From positions 1 through 64,000 of the forward strand of contig NZ_LOQG01000038.1 in NCBI RefSeq assembly GCF_001517835.1: DNA of 64,000 nucleotides. The letters are read 5' to 3'. This document shows positions 53,382-61,892 of the stretch, one piece after another (position 1 is the stretch's first letter; each line of letters opens with the position of its first letter). Below the pieces are notes generated by a model that searched no databases, was not told the origin of the DNA, and saw only the letters and a list, made by a program, of their open reading frames with translations. Source of the DNA: Caviibacter abscessus. Lineage in GTDB: Bacteria; Fusobacteriota; Fusobacteriia; Fusobacteriales; Leptotrichiaceae. Position numbers and translations under genes: made by a program.

Positions 53382-54054
53382 AACTCAACTCCTTTAATAT
53401 CTTATCTCTTAATGAGTCATCTTTAATAAATTCGTTAATAGGTCCGTCATATTTTATATTCCCGTCGTAAATGTATATTATTCTGTCACAAAATTTTTGT
53501 ATAAGCTCTAAGTCATGTGAAGAAACTAAAACAATTTTATTTTTAGCAACTTCATCTTTAAAGTATTGCATAACCTTTTCACTTGAGTATACATCTAAAC
53601 CTGTTGTAGGTTCGTCTAAAATGTATAATTTAGGTTTTTTCATTATTGCTCTTGATATTTGTACTCTTTGAAGTTGTCCTCCTGATAAGTCTTCTATAGA
53701 ATTATTTAAATATGGTTTTAATTCTAGAAGTTCAGTGATTTTATTAAATAAATTATCATCTCTTTTTGGTAAAAAGATTTCTTCCATTCTTATATTACTT
53801 TCAACATTTAAATACCAGTCTATAACCTGTTTTTGAGAGATAAATCCAATTTCATTATATTTATAATCAATGGATATTTCACCTTCATTATAATCTTTAA
53901 TTCCCATTAAACTATTTAAAAATGTTGATTTACCAGCCCCATTATGACCTAAGATAGCAACAAATTCACCTTCGTTAATACTTAAAGTTACGTTTTTTAT
54001 TCCTTTTTTGTTACTGTATATTGATGTCATATTAATTAAATTTATTTTTTTCAT
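53374..54054 (-). CDS. ABC-2 type exporter ATPase with upstream leader
   Basis: A 226-residue ATPase. It has Walker A GHNGAGKST, the Q-loop GFISQKQVIDWYLNVESNI, signature LSGGQLQR, Walker B YILDEPTTGLD and VSSHDLEL. GQ-type signature and short length fit simple exporters. AGGAGA precedes the ATG. Its mRNA begins about 110 bases upstream and contains a short leader ORF and a hairpin, which suggests regulated expression, for instance by a translation-affecting ligand. Confidence 0.9.
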   Translation of the reverse strand: MKKINLINMTSIYSNKKGIKNVTLSINEGEFVAILGHNGAGKSTFLNSLMGIKDYNEGEISIDYKYNEIGFISQKQVIDWYLNVESNIRMEEIFLPKRDDNLFNKITELLELKPYLNNSIEDLSGGQLQRVQISRAIMKKPKLYILDEPTTGLDVYSSEKVMQYFKDEVAKNKIVLVSSHDLELIQKFCDRIIYIYDGNIKYDGPINEFIKDDSLRDKILKELSYE

Positions 54055-54089
54055 TATAATATCTCCTAATGTATTAAACTTTGGCTGTA

Positions 54090-54113
54090 AAACTAATTGC
54101 TTAGAATTAGTTT
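54090..54113 (-). promoter_or_regulatory. Leader hairpin before the exporter ATPase
   Basis: AAACTAATT and AATTAGTTT form a perfect 9-bp stem with a 6-base loop. In the minus-strand mRNA it comes 8 bases after the stop of the six-residue leader ORF and 35 bases before the ATPase start. No T-run follows in that direction, so it is not a plain terminator; it could take part in attenuation or protect the message. Confidence 0.55.
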
Positions 54114-54121
54114 CTTTGTTT

Positions 54122-54142
54122 TTAATTGTATAGTAGTAGCAT
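54122..54142 (-). CDS. Six-residue leader ORF (MLLLYN)
   Basis: On the minus strand ATG CTA CTA CTA TAC AAT TAA follows a very strong ribosome site, AGGGAGG (54157-54151), with an ideal 8-base gap. Three consecutive CTA leucine codons stand out in a genome that mostly uses TTA. The ORF lies between a promoter and the exporter ATPase gene, followed by a hairpin. This is the layout of regulatory leader peptides, in which ribosome stalling controls the next gene. Function is inferred from layout only. Confidence 0.55.
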   Translation of the reverse strand: MLLLYN

Positions 54143-54164
54143 TTTTCAGACCTCCCTTAGTTTA

Positions 54165-54192
54165 AATATAATGATATTTTATCATTTGTCAA
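54165..54192 (-). promoter_or_regulatory. Promoter and operator of the leader-exporter operon
   Basis: On the minus strand TTGACA (54192-54187) and TATATT (54170-54165) are 16 bases apart. AATGATA (54170-54176) and TATCATT (54180-54186) form a perfect 7-bp inverted repeat with a 3-base centre that fills the spacer between the boxes. A repressor bound there would block the promoter. Confidence 0.65.
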
Positions 54193-54202
54193 TAATGTTT
54201 TT

Positions 54203-54242
54203 TTGTACAAGCTATTGACATTATCAAAAACCGAGCTATACT
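54203..54242 (+). promoter_or_regulatory. Promoter of the hexuronide operon
   Basis: TTGACA (54215-54220) and TATACT (54237-54242) are 16 bases apart, 37 bases before the uxaC ATG. TTGTACAA (54203-54210), a perfect palindrome, lies 4 bases upstream of the -35 and could be part of an operator; GntR-type hexuronate regulators use similar dyads, but that link is a guess. Confidence 0.65.
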
Positions 54243-54279
54243 ACAAATGACAACGCAAACATTTTGAATTGGAGGAACA

Positions 54280-55680
54280 ATGAAATTTATAAACCCTAAC
54301 TTTATGCTACATAATGACACGGCAAAGAAGTTATATAATGATTATGCAAAAGATATGCTTATATATGATTATCATTGTCATTTAAGTCCGGAAGAAATAG
54401 CAAAAGATAAACCTTTTGATAATATCACACAAATATGGCTATATGGTGATCACTATAAATGGAGAGCTATGCGTGCAAATGGTGTATATGAAAAATTTGT
54501 TACAGGAAATAGCAGTGATTTTGAAAAATTTGAACATTGGGCAAAAACTTTAGATAATTGTATAGCAAATCCTCTTTATCACTGGAGTGCTTTAGAACTT
54601 AAAAGATATTTTGATATTGATGAGATATTAAGTTTTGATAACTATAAAGATATATGGGAAAGAGCAAATAAAGTTATTATAGATAAAAAATATTCTCCTA
54701 AAAAGATGATAACTATGTCTAATGTAGCTGTTGTATGTACTACAGATAGTCCTGTTGATGATCTTAAATGGCATAAGATAATAAAAGAGGATAAAGAATT
54801 TAAGACTAGAGTTGTTCCAGGATTTAGACCTGATGAAGTATTATCTATAGGAACAAAGAAATTTTATGATTTTATACCAAAACTTGAAAAAATTGTAGAT
54901 TTTAAAATAGATACATATGAAAAAATGCTAGATGCAATTAAACTTAGAATAAAATATTTTGATGAAAATGATGGATATATATGTGATCACGGTATACTTA
55001 AATTGCCATATATAAAATCATCAAGAGATGAAGTATACAGCATTTTTGAAAAAGCATTAAATAAACAAGTTTTAACAAATGAAGAAATTGAAAAATATTT
55101 AACAACTTTACTTATTGACCTTGCAAAAGAATACAAAAAGTATGATTGGACTATGCAAATCCATTTTGGAGCTATAAGAAATAATAATGAAAAATATTTT
55201 GAAACTTTAGGTCCTGATACAGGATTTGACTCTATAGCTGATACTTCAGATGTTGCATATTGTCTTAATAATTTATTAAATGATATGAGTAAAAATGATG
55301 GATTACCTAAAATGATAATATATAATTTAGATCCTACATTAAATAATGTAATTGCTTGTAATATTGCTAATTTTCAAATAAATTCTGGTAAATTACAATT
55401 TGGTGCGGGCTGGTGGTTCAATGATACGAAAGAAGGGATGATAAGACAAATGAAAACATTAGCAGATCAGGGTTTACTTGCTAAATTTGTTGGGATGCTT
55501 ACAGATTCAAGAAGTTTTGTATCATATACAAGGCATGAATACTTTAGAAGAATATTGTGTCAATATATTGGGGAATTAGTAGAGCTTGGTGAAATACCAA
55601 ATGATGAAAAAATATTAAAAAAATTAATACAAAATATTTGCTATAACAATGCAAATACGTATTTTAAAAAGGAGAGATAA
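54280..55680 (+). CDS. uxaC: Glucuronate isomerase
   Basis: Converts D-glucuronate to D-fructuronate (and galacturonate to tagaturonate). The 466-residue product has the family features INPNFMLHNDTAKKLYNDYAKDMLIYDYHCHLSPEEIA at the start with metal-binding HCH, YHWSALELKRYF near residue 100 and FGAGWWFNDTKEGM near 383, and the closing SFVSYTRHEYFRRILC. GGAGG precedes the ATG. It is the first gene of a seven-gene operon; uxuA follows 3 bases later. Confidence 0.96.
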   Translation: MKFINPNFMLHNDTAKKLYNDYAKDMLIYDYHCHLSPEEIAKDKPFDNITQIWLYGDHYKWRAMRANGVYEKFVTGNSSDFEKFEHWAKTLDNCIANPLYHWSALELKRYFDIDEILSFDNYKDIWERANKVIIDKKYSPKKMITMSNVAVVCTTDSPVDDLKWHKIIKEDKEFKTRVVPGFRPDEVLSIGTKKFYDFIPKLEKIVDFKIDTYEKMLDAIKLRIKYFDENDGYICDHGILKLPYIKSSRDEVYSIFEKALNKQVLTNEEIEKYLTTLLIDLAKEYKKYDWTMQIHFGAIRNNNEKYFETLGPDTGFDSIADTSDVAYCLNNLLNDMSKNDGLPKMIIYNLDPTLNNVIACNIANFQINSGKLQFGAGWWFNDTKEGMIRQMKTLADQGLLAKFVGMLTDSRSFVSYTRHEYFRRILCQYIGELVELGEIPNDEKILKKLIQNICYNNANTYFKKER

Positions 55681-55683
55681 ATA

Positions 55684-56736
55684 GTGAAAATAGGATTTAG
55701 ATGGTATGGAACAGAAGATACAATACCTGTGGAATATATAAGACACATACCGAATGTACATACGGTAGTTACAGCTGTTTATAGTGTGCCTGTTGGTGAA
55801 GTTTGGCCTATGGAAGATATACTTTCTTTAAAAGAACAAACTGAAAAAACTGGACTTTCATTTGAAGTAATTGAAAGCATACCGGTTCATGAGGATATAA
55901 AACTTGGAAAAAGAGATTATTTAAGATATATAGAAAATTATAAAGAAAATATTAGAAGATGTGCAAAAGCAGGAGTGAAGGTTATTTGTTACAATTTTAT
56001 GCCTGTTTTTGACTGGACTAGAAGTGAACTAGATCATGTTAGAGAAGATGGTTCAACTTGTCTTGTGTATTATAAGGATCAAATAGATAAGTTAGATCCT
56101 ACAAAACTTGCATTACCTGGTTGGGATTCTTCATATAATCCTGAGGAAATGTCAAAATTAATAGCTGAATATAAAGAATTGGGCGAAGAAGGATTATGGA
56201 AAAATTTAGAATTTTTCTTAAAAGAAATCATACCTGTTGCAATTGAAAATGATATAAATATGGCAATACATCCTGATGACCCACCTTATTCAATATTTGG
56301 TATACCTAGAATAATAACTGATAGAGATAATTTAAGAAGATTTTTAGATATATATCCTGATACTCATCATGGATTAACTATGTGTGCAGGTTCTCTTGGG
56401 TGTTCTCCTACTAATGACTATATTTCGATGGTAAATGAATTTGGACCTGAGGGAAGAATACATTTTGCTCATTTAAGAAATATAAAAATACTAGAAGATG
56501 GAAGTTTTGAAGAATCTGGGCATATTTCAAAAGAAGGAAGTTTAGATTTTGCAGATATAGTTAAAGCTTACCACAGTTTTGGATATAAGGGATATATAAG
56601 ACCTGATCATGGAAGAATGATATGGGGAGAAACTGGTAAACCTGGTTATGGGCTATATGATAGAGCATTGGGAGTAACATACATAAACGGACTTTGGGAA
56701 ATGTGTGAAAAAGTCTATGGAAAGGTTGAAGATTAA
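55684..56736 (+). CDS. uxuA: Mannonate dehydratase
   Basis: Dehydrates D-mannonate to 2-keto-3-deoxygluconate. The 350-residue product has the UxuA features IGFRWYGTEDTIPVEYIRHIP, VICYNFMPVFDWTRSEL near residue 100, AIHPDDPPYSIFGIPRII near 200, LTMCAGSLG and GYKGYIRPDHGRMIWGE near 300. It starts at GTG 55684; a GGAGAG site is inside the uxaC end. The SDR gene begins on the last base of its stop (TAATG). Confidence 0.96.
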   Translation: MKIGFRWYGTEDTIPVEYIRHIPNVHTVVTAVYSVPVGEVWPMEDILSLKEQTEKTGLSFEVIESIPVHEDIKLGKRDYLRYIENYKENIRRCAKAGVKVICYNFMPVFDWTRSELDHVREDGSTCLVYYKDQIDKLDPTKLALPGWDSSYNPEEMSKLIAEYKELGEEGLWKNLEFFLKEIIPVAIENDINMAIHPDDPPYSIFGIPRIITDRDNLRRFLDIYPDTHHGLTMCAGSLGCSPTNDYISMVNEFGPEGRIHFAHLRNIKILEDGSFEESGHISKEGSLDFADIVKAYHSFGYKGYIRPDHGRMIWGETGKPGYGLYDRALGVTYINGLWEMCEKVYGKVED

Positions 56737-57557
56737 TGGATAAAAGATTTGATAACAAAGTAGTTGTTGTTACAGGAGCAGGAGGTATAATCTGTTCTGC
56801 AATAGCTAAAGATTTTGCGGAAAAAGGAGCAAAAGTAGCTTTACTTGATTTAAATTATGACAGTGCAAAAATGTATGAAGACGAAATGACAAAAGAGGGC
56901 TTAATTGCAAAAGCATACAAATGCAATGTGTTAGATAATAATAGTGTAATAAAAGTAAATGAAGAAATAAAAAAAGATTTTGGAAAAGTAGATATTTTAA
57001 TAAATGGAGCAGGAGGAAATTCTCCAAAAGCTACAACAGATCAAGAGATATATGATAAAAATTTAAAAGGAAGCAGTTTTTTTGAATTAGATCCTCAAGG
57101 AATAAGCTTTGTATTTGATTTAAATATTTTAGGAACAATTATTCCTACTCAAATCATAGCAAAAGATATGGAAAGTGGTTCGTGTATAATTAATATATCA
57201 AGTATGAACTCATATACTCCGCTTACAAAAATAGTTGCATATTCAGGTGCTAAAGCTGCTGTAAATAATTTTACAAAATGGATAGCTGTGCATTTATCTA
57301 AACAAGGCATAAGATGTAATGCTATAGCTCCAGGATTTTTAGTAACTAATCAAAATAAAAACTTATTATTTAATCAAGATGGAACACCAACAGCAAGAAC
57401 AGAAAAAATATTAAGAAATACTCCTATGAACAGATTTGGAAATACAAAGGAGATGCTTGGGGCAATAACATTTTTAGCAGATAATGAAATGTCAGGATTT
57501 GTTACAGGTGTAATAATCCCTGTTGATGGTGGATTTAGTGCATATTCAGGAGTGTAA
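56736..57557 (+). CDS. SDR-family fructuronate reductase (D-mannonate oxidoreductase)
   Basis: A 273-residue short-chain dehydrogenase. It has the cofactor loop VVVTGAGGIICSAIAKDFA, NGAGG, the catalytic serine in IINISSMNSYTP and the YSGAKAAVNNFTKW with Tyr and Lys, plus NAIAPGFLVTNQNK. Lying between uxuA and hexuronide hydrolases, it is best read as the enzyme that links fructuronate with mannonate. It is the SDR type known from Bacillus-like uronate operons, not the long-chain UxuB of enteric bacteria. Confidence 0.88.
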   Translation: MDKRFDNKVVVVTGAGGIICSAIAKDFAEKGAKVALLDLNYDSAKMYEDEMTKEGLIAKAYKCNVLDNNSVIKVNEEIKKDFGKVDILINGAGGNSPKATTDQEIYDKNLKGSSFFELDPQGISFVFDLNILGTIIPTQIIAKDMESGSCIINISSMNSYTPLTKIVAYSGAKAAVNNFTKWIAVHLSKQGIRCNAIAPGFLVTNQNKNLLFNQDGTPTARTEKILRNTPMNRFGNTKEMLGAITFLADNEMSGFVTGVIIPVDGGFSAYSGV

Positions 57558-57561
57558 TGAA

Positions 57562-58377
57562 ATGGAAAAAAAGATTATTTGTATAGATTCAGACGGTTGT
57601 GTAATGGATACGATGAATTATAAGCATGAACTGTGTTTTGGACCACTTGCTGCTGATTTTTGGGAAGTAAAAGAAAAAGATGAGTTTTTAAAAGAATGGA
57701 ATACAGTAAATCTATTTTCTGACACTAGAGGAATTAATAGATTTAAAGGTTTGTATTTAACATTTGAAAAAATGAACAAAAAATATCCTACTATACCTAA
57801 ATTAAATGATGTTAAATTGTGGGCAGAAAATGCACAGGAACTATCAAATGCTTCTTTAAAAAGGGAGATTGAAAAAAATAATAGTGAAGAATTAAAAAAA
57901 GCTCTTATGTGGAGTGAGAAAGTAAATGAAAAAATAGCATCACTTGAAGGACTTGATAAACCGTTTGAAAAGGCAAAAGAGGCACTTGAGCATGCAAGTA
58001 AATATACAGATGTAGCGATAGTTTCATCTGCAAATAAAGAAGCGATACTTTCAGAGTGGCAAAGACACGGACTTTTAGAATATGTAAATGAAGTTATGGG
58101 TCAGGATAAGGGTACTAAAAAAGATTGTATATCATTTTTAATATCAAAAGGCTATGATGCAAATAATATACTTATGATTGGAGATTCACCTGGAGATATA
58201 GAAGCGGCGAAACTAAACAATGTTAAATTTTATCCGATAATGTTTAATGATGAAAAAAACAGTTGGGAAAAGTTTAGTACTGAAATCTTAGATGAATTTT
58301 TAAATGGAATATATGATGAAAAGTCTTATGTAGAAAAATATAATAAATTATTAAAAAAATATAGTAAGGAGGACTAA
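57562..58377 (+). CDS. HAD-superfamily hydrolase in the hexuronide operon
   Basis: A 271-residue HAD protein. Motif I is IDSDGCVMDT (Asp9, Asp11); motif II Ser is in AIVSSANKEAI; motifs III and IV are KGTKKDC and LMIGDSPGDIEAA. A helical cap of about 100 residues lies between motifs I and II. Probably a phosphatase; the substrate is not known and it is not a usual member of glucuronate operons. ATG 57562 follows AGGAG by 9 bases. The GH3 gene starts on the last base of its stop. Confidence 0.85.
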   Translation: MEKKIICIDSDGCVMDTMNYKHELCFGPLAADFWEVKEKDEFLKEWNTVNLFSDTRGINRFKGLYLTFEKMNKKYPTIPKLNDVKLWAENAQELSNASLKREIEKNNSEELKKALMWSEKVNEKIASLEGLDKPFEKAKEALEHASKYTDVAIVSSANKEAILSEWQRHGLLEYVNEVMGQDKGTKKDCISFLISKGYDANNILMIGDSPGDIEAAKLNNVKFYPIMFNDEKNSWEKFSTEILDEFLNGIYDEKSYVEKYNKLLKKYSKED

Positions 58378-60101
58378 TGCCTAAATTAGTAGATTTAACT
58401 AAAAATCCATATAATTTAAATGAAAGTCAAATTATGTGGGTAGAAAATACTATAGCCAATATGACAGATGAAGAAAAAATAGGGCAATTATTTTTTAACT
58501 TATTTTGGTTAAACGATCCTAAACTTAACAGCACAGAATTAACAAAAGATCAAATTATACAAAAATATCATATTGGTGGAGCAAGATATCAAGGAGGTAC
58601 AGCAAAAGAAGTAATGGAACTTCTAAATTCATTACAGGAAAAATCAAAAATACCTTTACTTATAGCTGCAAACTGTGATTCTGGAGGAAATGGTGCATGT
58701 AATGACGGGACATATATAGCAAGTGCAGCACAATGTGAGGCATCAGGAGATACTAATGTGTCATATAACACAGGGCTTGTAAGTGGTATAGAAGAAACGG
58801 CACTAGGTGTAAATGTAAATTTTGATCCTTGCGTAGATATACTTAAAAATTGGAGAAATACAATAGTTAATACTAGAGCTTACGGTAGAGATACAGATGT
58901 TGTAGTAAAACATACTAATGCGTATTTGCAAGGACTTTCACAAAGTGAAGTTATTAAATGTATAAAGCATTTTCCTGGTGATGGAACAGAAGAAAGAGAT
59001 CAACACTTAGTTTTAGGTGTAAATGAAATGAGTGTAGATGAATGGGAAAATAGTTTTGGTCGAGTTTATAGAAATCATATAAATAACGGTGTTGAAATGA
59101 TAATGGCAGGGCATATAGCACTACCTAATTATCAAAAACAATTAGTTGAAGGTTTAGAAGACAAAGATATACTGCCAGCTACACTAGCTCCTGAATTAAT
59201 ACAGGATTTACTAAAAGAAAAACTTGGATTTAATGGTCTTGTAATAACTGATGCTTCACATATGCTTGGTATGACTTCTGCAATGAGAAGAAAAGATTAT
59301 GTGCCTAAATCAATTGCATCAGGTTGCGACATGTTCTTATTTTTTAGTGATATAGATGAAGATTTTAATTATATGTTAGATGGTTACAAAAATGGTGTAA
59401 TTACAAAAGAAAGATTACATGATGCATTAAGAAGAATATTGGGACTTAAGGCTAAACTTAATTTACACGAAAAACAAAAAAATAATACTTTACTTAAAAC
59501 AGATGAAGATTTAAATGTTATAGGTTGTGAAAAACACTTAAAAATGCAAAAAGAGGCAATAGATAAAGGGATTAGCCTTATAAAAAATACAAAAAATGAA
59601 TTACCTATAAGACCTGAAACACATAAAAGAATAAGACTATATTTTGTTGAAGGTGAAAAAGATGGGTTATATAAACCTAATGAAAAATTCAAACAAATGT
59701 GTATAGATAAATTAGAAAAAGAAGGCTTTGTTGTTACGGTAAATGAAGCTGGAGTTAGAGAAAAAGGTTCTGTTGAAAAATATAGAAGTGAAGTAGATGC
59801 TGCACTTGTATTTGTAAATGTTAAAGGATATGCAGAACAAAATAATATGAGAATTAAATGGAGTGGGCCTATGTCAAATGAAATACCTTGGTATGTTCAT
59901 GAAGTTCCTACTGTAATGGTATCATTTAATTTTACAAATCATTTACATGATGCAACTATGGTTAAATGTTATATAAATGCATATAGTGATGTAGAAGAAA
60001 CTATAAATCAGGTCATTGATAAAATTATGGGTAAATCTGAATTTAAAGGAAAATATTTTAATGAAAATGTATGGGCAGGTCAATGGCAAGCCAAGTTATA
60101 A
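58377..60101 (+). CDS. GH3 beta-N-acetylhexosaminidase-like enzyme
   Basis: A 574-residue glycoside hydrolase of family 3 with no signal peptide, so cytoplasmic. The (beta/alpha)8 domain has KHFPGDGTEERDQH near residues 197-210. The Asp208-x-His210 pair is the NagZ-type acid/base dyad that marks beta-N-acetylglucosaminidases of GH3. The nucleophile is expected at Asp292 in LVITDASHMLGM. A C-terminal domain of about 200 residues follows. Family members can also be phosphorylases or beta-glucosidases. With the neighbouring beta-glucuronidase it could cut alternating glucuronate-hexosamine chains. Confidence 0.85.
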   Translation: MPKLVDLTKNPYNLNESQIMWVENTIANMTDEEKIGQLFFNLFWLNDPKLNSTELTKDQIIQKYHIGGARYQGGTAKEVMELLNSLQEKSKIPLLIAANCDSGGNGACNDGTYIASAAQCEASGDTNVSYNTGLVSGIEETALGVNVNFDPCVDILKNWRNTIVNTRAYGRDTDVVVKHTNAYLQGLSQSEVIKCIKHFPGDGTEERDQHLVLGVNEMSVDEWENSFGRVYRNHINNGVEMIMAGHIALPNYQKQLVEGLEDKDILPATLAPELIQDLLKEKLGFNGLVITDASHMLGMTSAMRRKDYVPKSIASGCDMFLFFSDIDEDFNYMLDGYKNGVITKERLHDALRRILGLKAKLNLHEKQKNNTLLKTDEDLNVIGCEKHLKMQKEAIDKGISLIKNTKNELPIRPETHKRIRLYFVEGEKDGLYKPNEKFKQMCIDKLEKEGFVVTVNEAGVREKGSVEKYRSEVDAALVFVNVKGYAEQNNMRIKWSGPMSNEIPWYVHEVPTVMVSFNFTNHLHDATMVKCYINAYSDVEETINQVIDKIMGKSEFKGKYFNENVWAGQWQAKL

Positions 60102-60113
60102 GGGGGAGTTAAT

Positions 60114-61865
60114 ATGTTATACCCAATAGCTACAAAAACTAGAGAATTAATAGATTTAAGCGGAATTTGGAAATTTAATTTTGAAAATGAAAAGAAACAA
60201 AATATTGCAGTTCCTGGTTCATTTAACGATCAAGTTGTAGGTCATAAAGATAAGCATTATATTGGAAATATGTTTTATGAAAAAGAATTTGTTGTGAATG
60301 AAAATATGTTATCAAAAAGAATTTTCATTCGTTTCGGTTCAGTATCTCACATAGCTACGGTATATATAAACGACAACGAAATCGGTTCACATAAAGGAGG
60401 ATTCACTCCATTTGAATTTGAAATAAATGAACATATTAAATTAGGAAATAATAAAGTTGTTGTTAAGGTTAGCAATATATTAGATAACACAAGTTTACCT
60501 GTAGGAAATTATAAAGAAGTAAAAGATGAAAATGGCAATATAAAAAAATATGTTGATGAAAACTTTGATTTTTTCAACTACTCAGGTATACATAGACCTG
60601 TTAAAATTTATATTAAACCTAAAAGTTACATTGAAGATATAGTAATTACTTATGATGTTATAGGAAGCGATGCAAACGTAAAATTTGATATTACTACTAA
60701 TGTGAGTAATCCTAATTTAAGAGTTACAGTTTTAGATGAAAATGACAACGCTGTAAGTTTGGATGGAACTATAAAAAATGTAGTATTATGGGAACCTCTT
60801 AATGCTTATTTATATAAAGTACAAGTTGAACTTTTAGATGATAATAATGAAGTTTTAGATGTATATACGGAAGAATTTGGAATAAGAACAGTTGAAGTTA
60901 AAAACAATAAATTTTTAATTAATGGTAAACCATTTTATTTCAAAGGTTTCGGAAGACATGAAGACACATATTTACACGGTAGAGGTTTAGATGAAGTAGC
61001 CAACATTGCAGATATTAACAGAATGAAATGGTTAGGTGCTAATTCATTTAGAACATCACATTATCCTTATTCTGAAGAAATGATGCGTCTTGCTGATAGA
61101 GAAGGTTTCGTAGTAATAGATGAAACAACAGCAGTAGGACTTATGGAACATTTCGGAGCTGATTTAATGGGACCAAAAGAAAAAAGAAATACATGGGAAT
61201 ATATGAAAACAAAAGAAGCTCATGAACAAGTTATAACAGAACTTATAAAAAGAGATAAAAACCATGCTTGTGTAGTGATGTGGTCTATAGCAAATGAACC
61301 TGCAACTGCTGAAAAGGGTGCTTATGAATATTTTGAACCGTTATTTAAACTTACAAGAAGTCTTGATAAACAAAATAGACCATGTACTTTTGCAAATATT
61401 ATGTTAGCACCTGCATTAAATTGTTTAGCGTCAAGTCTTTGTGATGTAATATGTCTTAATAGATATTACGGGTGGTATGTAGATTTAGGAAATCTTGAAA
61501 TAGCAGAAATAAAAATGAGAAAAGAACTTGAACAGTGGCATGAAAAATATCCTGATAAACCTATAATGTTTACAGAATATGGAGCAGATACCATTGCAGG
61601 AATACATGATATAGATGAGAGAACTCCTTTTTCTGAGGAATTTCAAATAGAGTATTACAAAATGAATGAAAAAATATTTGATAGTTTAGAATATTTTGTC
61701 GGAGAACAAACATGGAACTATGCAGATTTTCAAACTAAATATGGCATTTTTAGAATGCAAGGTAATAAAAAGGGAATCTTTACAAGAGAAAGACAACCTA
61801 AATCAATAGCAAATCATTTAAGAACAAGATGGCACAATATACCTAATTTTAATTATAAAAAATAA
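60114..61865 (+). CDS. uidA: Beta-glucuronidase (GH2)
   Basis: Releases D-glucuronate from beta-glucuronides in the cytoplasm. The 583-residue product has a sugar-binding domain (LIDLSGIWKFNFENE), an immunoglobulin-like domain and a TIM barrel. The acid/base is Glu395 in SIANEPAT and the nucleophile Glu488 in TEYGAD. Asn551-x-Lys553 in GNKKGIFTR is the pair that reads the glucuronate carboxylate. A loop of about 25 residues after ETTAVGL resembles the Loop 1 of gut enzymes that bind small glucuronides. No signal peptide. GGGGGAG precedes the ATG. Confidence 0.96.
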   Translation: MLYPIATKTRELIDLSGIWKFNFENEKKQNIAVPGSFNDQVVGHKDKHYIGNMFYEKEFVVNENMLSKRIFIRFGSVSHIATVYINDNEIGSHKGGFTPFEFEINEHIKLGNNKVVVKVSNILDNTSLPVGNYKEVKDENGNIKKYVDENFDFFNYSGIHRPVKIYIKPKSYIEDIVITYDVIGSDANVKFDITTNVSNPNLRVTVLDENDNAVSLDGTIKNVVLWEPLNAYLYKVQVELLDDNNEVLDVYTEEFGIRTVEVKNNKFLINGKPFYFKGFGRHEDTYLHGRGLDEVANIADINRMKWLGANSFRTSHYPYSEEMMRLADREGFVVIDETTAVGLMEHFGADLMGPKEKRNTWEYMKTKEAHEQVITELIKRDKNHACVVMWSIANEPATAEKGAYEYFEPLFKLTRSLDKQNRPCTFANIMLAPALNCLASSLCDVICLNRYYGWYVDLGNLEIAEIKMRKELEQWHEKYPDKPIMFTEYGADTIAGIHDIDERTPFSEEFQIEYYKMNEKIFDSLEYFVGEQTWNYADFQTKYGIFRMQGNKKGIFTRERQPKSIANHLRTRWHNIPNFNYKK

Positions 61866-61892
61866 AATATATAAAAATTTCAGGAGGATTTT

